Assembly (NCBI GenBank): GCA_030998225.1
Contig: JAPYXD010000484.1
Location: 496,001-560,000 of the forward strand
Origin: Diplolepis rosae
Lineage: Eukaryota; Arthropoda; Insecta; Hymenoptera; Diplolepididae
Length of the DNA stretch: 64,000 nucleotides
Direction of reading: 5' to 3'
The translations under genes and the position numbers were made by a program. This document shows, piece after piece, positions 62,561 to 64,000 of the stretch (within the stretch, counting starts at the first letter, position 1; each line of letters opens with the position of its first letter). Below the pieces are notes generated by a model. The model saw nothing but the letters and a program-made list of their open reading frames with translations, ran no database searches and was not told the DNA's origin.

Positions 62561-64000
62561 ATGCGTGGTGATACAAAATGTCTGTCCTCTCATTGTCTGT
62601 CATTGCAGACTGAAGGTAAATCTATTCATGAAGTTAATTTTTCAATTTTAACCTAATTAAAACGTTACTCGAAATCTTAAACGTATTTTTCACATTGGCT
62701 GGCAGCATAGGTCAAACAATTGTAAGAGAGCGTCAAAGTGACCTCTTTCCACTATAAAATACTGTAAGTACTCGGCAAGAAGCGATATAAGTTGTCTTAC
62801 GGAAACGAAAAGCCTGATAACCGCGCGTCCAGGTCTTCACATATCAAAAGGGTTGGCTGTGCCGGATCGCCTAACGATCACCCGCGTGTATTCCGTTATG
62901 AGCAAAAGTCAGTTGAATTTTTTGATATAAGGGAAGGGCTTAGCTGATTAAATCAGGTTGGCAAGAATTGACAATTTATTATTAATTGTGGAAAGGTTGT
63001 CATTTGTCAAATGCACAGGGCTCAAGTTCTTCACAAAGATGATAGAAAATATTTAACATACTATATTTTATAATACAAAATAAAATTTTTAGCACTGGTA
63101 CAAATGATTTGGAACGATACTAATTTTAACTCAATTGACTACATCTTAAATTAGAAATTTCGCAGGAGTTAAAAATCTGTAAGAGATGCAAACCTACCAA
63201 TAGTTGCGATCAATTATCTGCCGATGTGTCTTGCTTAGTACACGTGGAATGAAGATAACAATGCACTTACTAGCAAGATAGGTTAGCTCGTCACGATCTC
63301 AGAAATCAGGGACTATTAAGCGGAACGTGAGTAAGCATCAGGAGAAATGTATTTTAACGAAACTCGATAGTACTACTGTTTCCGGATCTGCACCGCTTAA
63401 GGACCAGGGATTATACTAATCAAGTACCGAAGGTAGACTTGTACTCCAAAATATAAATGAAAATTACGAGTATCGTAAGGTCTATTCACGACGTTGATTG
63501 AGATGGTCCAAAAATTAAGCGAAGTGACTGTGTAACTGCTCAGAACTAAATGACAATCCACCAGGGGTGGTTGCTAGGTTTTGTCCTTTGACAGATTTTT
63601 CAATCTTACACGTACTTGATTACCTACGATTACAACCCTGTCCAGTAATAACATTCAGCTATTCTCGCGTGTGTTTTTTCGGATCCTAGGTGCCCTGATT
63701 GCAATTTGTCATTCACAGAGCGATAGCACGCAAACTATTTATCATATCCAAAAATGTTTCAGACGAAAGTTTCAGTGTTCGAGAAGGTCGTCATACTGGA
63801 CCACTCTATTTTTTATCGGTGGAGGGGCTGAAGCTACGTCAAGGTCAACTCCACTTTTTTAAATGGAACCATGTATTTTTTTTCGATCACATTATTACCG
63901 ATTTTAAGACGAATTCAGCGATCTACAACACAAGGTCATTCTAGTCACGCAAAGTATGAAAATAGTCGAAAAATCGAAACATATCGGAATAATCACTTTC
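62561..64000. other. No recognised gene
   Basis: No supportable gene. Overlapping short plus-strand frames at 63671-63944 have no motif. Confidence 0.4.

Overview
This window is AT-rich, intron-dominated animal DNA, most likely from an insect. The support is spliced coding exons with GT/AG borders, many Tc1/mariner, piggyBac, Transib, hAT, R1-type LINE and Penelope-like remnants, tRNA-headed SINE pieces and numerous fold-back MITEs. There are no operons, bacterial genes, rRNAs, intact tRNAs or CRISPR arrays.

The only host gene identified with confidence is the 3' portion of dynactin subunit 2 (p50/dynamitin), on the + strand from 23246 to 47053. Six exons keep a continuous reading frame and end at TAA 47051-47053. 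Its 5' exons were not recognised upstream. Introns of about 6.9, 10.0 and 5.7 kb have been expanded by transposons.

Layout. 1-1.6 kb: an internally deleted mariner and a pogo-like MITE. 1.7-3.4 kb: a decayed gene encoding a zinc ribbon plus a ubiquitin-protease-like Cys/His fold. 4.1-5.3 kb: a TTAA-flanked element with a short C-terminal ORF. 7.4-11.4 kb: two mariner copies inside a pair of inverted repeats. 14-16.7 kb: a hAT tail and a broken R1-type LINE. 17.6-22.8 kb: a mariner fragment, several MITEs, SINE copies, a hammerhead-ribozyme-like element and a mariner-derived MITE. 23.2-47.1 kb: Dctn2, whose introns hold a retroposon with a perfect target duplication, a Transib remnant, a second hammerhead-like element with identical 56-bp inverted arms, an 80-bp tandem-repeat element, fold-back MITEs, mariner pieces and a piggyBac pseudogene. 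48.6-52.3 kb: a mariner, an R1 ORF1 fragment and a TTAA element with ~240-bp arms. 54.3-57 kb: a Penelope-like element interrupted by a solo LTR. 57-64 kb: mostly unassigned, with a possible spliced minus-strand gene, a near-perfect hairpin, a 125-bp tandem duplication and a diverged cousin of the 4.1-kb element.

Apart from Dctn2, almost everything recognisable is mobile-element debris. The most interesting thread is a set of hammerhead-like motifs: two in small inverted-repeat elements and a degenerate one just downstream of the Penelope-like ORF. All recognitions are from reading alone; no database search was possible.
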